A DNA stretch of 64,000 bases from Valencia hispanica (Eukaryota; Chordata; Actinopteri; Cyprinodontiformes; Valenciidae), in the NCBI GenBank assembly GCA_963556495.2, contig OY747716.1:31271318-31335317 (forward strand). The letters run 5' to 3'. Below the pieces are notes generated by a model that was not told the DNA's origin, did not search any database, and saw nothing but the letters and a program-made list of their open reading frames with translations. The position numbers and the translations under genes are program-made. Positions 61,931-64,000 of the stretch are shown in pieces; position 1 is the stretch's first letter; each line of letters opens with the position of its first letter.

Positions 61931-64000
61931 GAGCTTTGTCACTCTGCTACTACTACAATTTTGCATAATTTGCTGTTATTTCAACTTTATGTTGTCTCTG
62001 TTTTTCCTCTTCATAGGAGCTGCCTTTGGTCTGACAATTTATTTAGCTGTGTTTCTCTCCTGGATGAAGCCGGTCCAGGAGCTTCTACCTTTTACTTTTT
62101 AACATAGAAAGTGCTCCTGGATCAGTGTTTCTATGTCTTTTTGTGTGTATGCTCTGTCTTCTTAAACACCCAGTCGGTCGTGTCATGTGGTCTTTCACAC
62201 TAAGCCAGGTATCGACAGGTTTCTTCTTTTGTTAAGGGAGAGTTATTCTTTCTGCCGTAGCTTCAAGCATGCTTGGTATGAGTAAAGTCCAAAGTCAACG
62301 ACACAATGTTTGTCTAGGAAGAGTGAATGCTGCAAGACAGTGACTCAATGCAATCTGCTGGGTTTCCTAAAATCGAAAAGTGTTTTAACCAATTTGAATA
62401 ATAAACTGAAATTGACCTCATTGTTTGATATCTAGGATCAATTTGGAATGTATGTACAACTTTAATTAGAATATGTCTGTATGATTCAATTGAAATGAGT
62501 TTCTGTTTTGGCTTTTTTGGGAAGTCTCTTGACTACTTGTGTTGTAAATTGAATGGTGCAAGTATCCTGCTGGAAGTAACAAAACATCATAAAAAAAGAA
62601 CACACCAGTACATCATCACTATCAGTATGAACCATTAATCCATGTTTTCATGAAGACTAGTGCGGGTCAATTGGATTCTTTTAGGCTAAATTCTCTAATG
62701 ATAAGATCAGTACACAATTAAACAGCCTATGCAACATCTACATTTAATAAAATTCTTGTAATTCAAACAACATAACAAATAGAAGCTGCTTCTAATTAAA
62801 CATTGGAAATCACGCTTTCTAGAATCTAATGTACAGCACAACGGACACCTCATCTTAAAGATATCTCTCCTTATGGAACATCTGATTGAACCATAAAACA
62901 CAGAAGACATGATCTTGAACATGCACTGGAGATAATCTAGCCTTACTCTTACATCACCAGAGAATCCTAGAGACAACAGAATTGTTTGGCTGTTTTGTGA
63001 GATAGTAAAACACCTCCAGCATTTTATACCCCAGAGCACCTCCTCAATAGTCAGGATCAACTGAATTCATCACACGCTTTGGATGATAAAATGAGAAGAC
63101 AGGGCATGACTGCCCTCCCAGTTCTCATTGTAGTTCAATGAGCTGTGAGGCCATGCAGAGTTTACTGTGGACATTTTCAGGCTTTGATTTATTTCTCAAA
63201 CACTAAATGATCAAACAGCCATAGGAAAGGTAAATGCTTGTGCAGTTATGGCTTTATACATATTAATACCCAAATGGATGGCAATTGCTAAGAAATATCT
63301 TAATCTGTGTTTCCCTCATCGGGATAAAGATTCATTAACTCGATTCATGGGATTTTAAAAAAATCTACCGTGGGAATACAAGCATGTAATCACCAGGATA
63401 TGCTGTCATGTCAAAGACAAAGTACACCCTCTTGGGAACTTGGGTTTTCAGTTTGTCTGGATGAACCACAAGACTTGTAGAATAATGTTCTTAGGACAGA
63501 CAAGATAAAAATTGAAATTTTGGCCATTATATACAGCATATCAGCACAAACTCATACGAACTATCAAGCATGACAGTAGAGGGGCGGTGATACAGGTTTG
63601 CTTTGGAGCAACAGGACTCTTGTACCTTACAGTCACTGAACTGATAATACACTCCTTTGTAGACTAAAGTTTCTGTAAGACAAAAGCCGCACAAAAACAC
63701 TTCTATGTCAAGTAATTTATGCAATAAGGGGTTACACCACTGTTAAAACATGAGGTGCACTTACAGTAGTTTGTCAATAACCGCTTACTATAATTTGGGT
63801 ACAACTTTGTTGAATGAATAACAATAGTGTGAAATCTGTTTCATGTTGTACATTTATGGTTCAATTTAAATAATTCTAGAAGCTGGTTAAGACAAGATTA
63901 TTTTTATTACATGATATGTGAAGCTCCTGCATTTTTTCAATAATTGTAAGTAGAAAATACTGTAAATACCTCAAAATAGCAACAGTTTTTGGTTTCACTT
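61931..64000. other. Non-coding DNA to the window end, nothing recognised
   Basis: AT-rich, with several short frames on both strands, none with convincing composition or splice borders. Confidence 0.35.

Noticed and set aside
61752..62102. 116-codon plus-strand ORF with hydrophobic stretches
   Set aside because: Its first half is antisense to reversed Tc1 family C transposase sequence; the rest shows no family features.
3900..64000. CRISPR arrays, operons, ribosome binding sites, origins
   Set aside because: The window is eukaryotic with introns and polyadenylation signals. Repeats present are transposons and microsatellites, with no spaced direct-repeat array.

Overview
This window is nuclear DNA of a teleost fish. 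The evidence is intron-rich genes with GT-AG junctions, AT-rich intergenic DNA, and transposable elements typical of ray-finned fish: L2-clade LINEs with (GGCAA)n tails, RTE-type tails, an L1-like LINE, several Tc1/mariner families, hAT, CACTA-like and THAP-domain DNA transposons, and an LTR element. I cannot name the species.

Left end (1-11.7 kb): two recognisable host genes in divergent orientation. On the minus strand are the first six exons of a chymotrypsin-like elastase (cela1-like; 1729-3124). The exon carrying the catalytic serine is not seen and should lie beyond the left edge. Exon 2 as given needs two compensating frame changes. On the plus strand is a complete nine-exon gorasp1 (GRASP65; 4871-11083, 398 codons), with Tc1 debris in introns 2 and 7.

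11.7-18.6 kb: a decayed LTR element on the minus strand. It has two LTRs, a primer-binding site of tRNA-Lys1,2 type and a polypurine tract, but no recognisable gag or pol. A small ORF next to the 3' LTR resembles part of a SPRED-type WH1 domain.

23.9-29.6 kb: a nested transposon stack. A minus-strand L2 carries an unknown repeat, a 2.3-kb CACTA-like element, a younger L2 with a 531-codon ORF, and a LINE tail. Three of these insertions can be supported by target-site duplications. Directly beyond it is the 3' end of an unrecognised minus-strand host gene: a terminal exon with stop and AATAAA (29.7-30.0 kb) and a penultimate exon at 32.5 kb.

30-64 kb: mostly non-coding DNA with Tc1 pieces. One Tc1 element is bounded (37032-38257, long inverted repeats, TA target). 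There is an exon-like ORF with a close AATAAA (45.1-45.5 kb), a Tc1 copy interrupted by a CACTA-like repeat and followed by a THAP-domain transposon (46.8-49.4 kb), an L1-like ORF2 C-terminus (53-54.4 kb), one SINE-like tail inside another (55 kb), and a 2.7-kb hAT with an 8-bp target duplication that holds a foldback element, a MITE and a LINE tail (57.2-59.9 kb). I see no operon-like arrangement. I found no clear novel system; the most distinctive observations are the nested stack, the WH1-like ORF in the LTR element and the unrecognised 3' gene ends.
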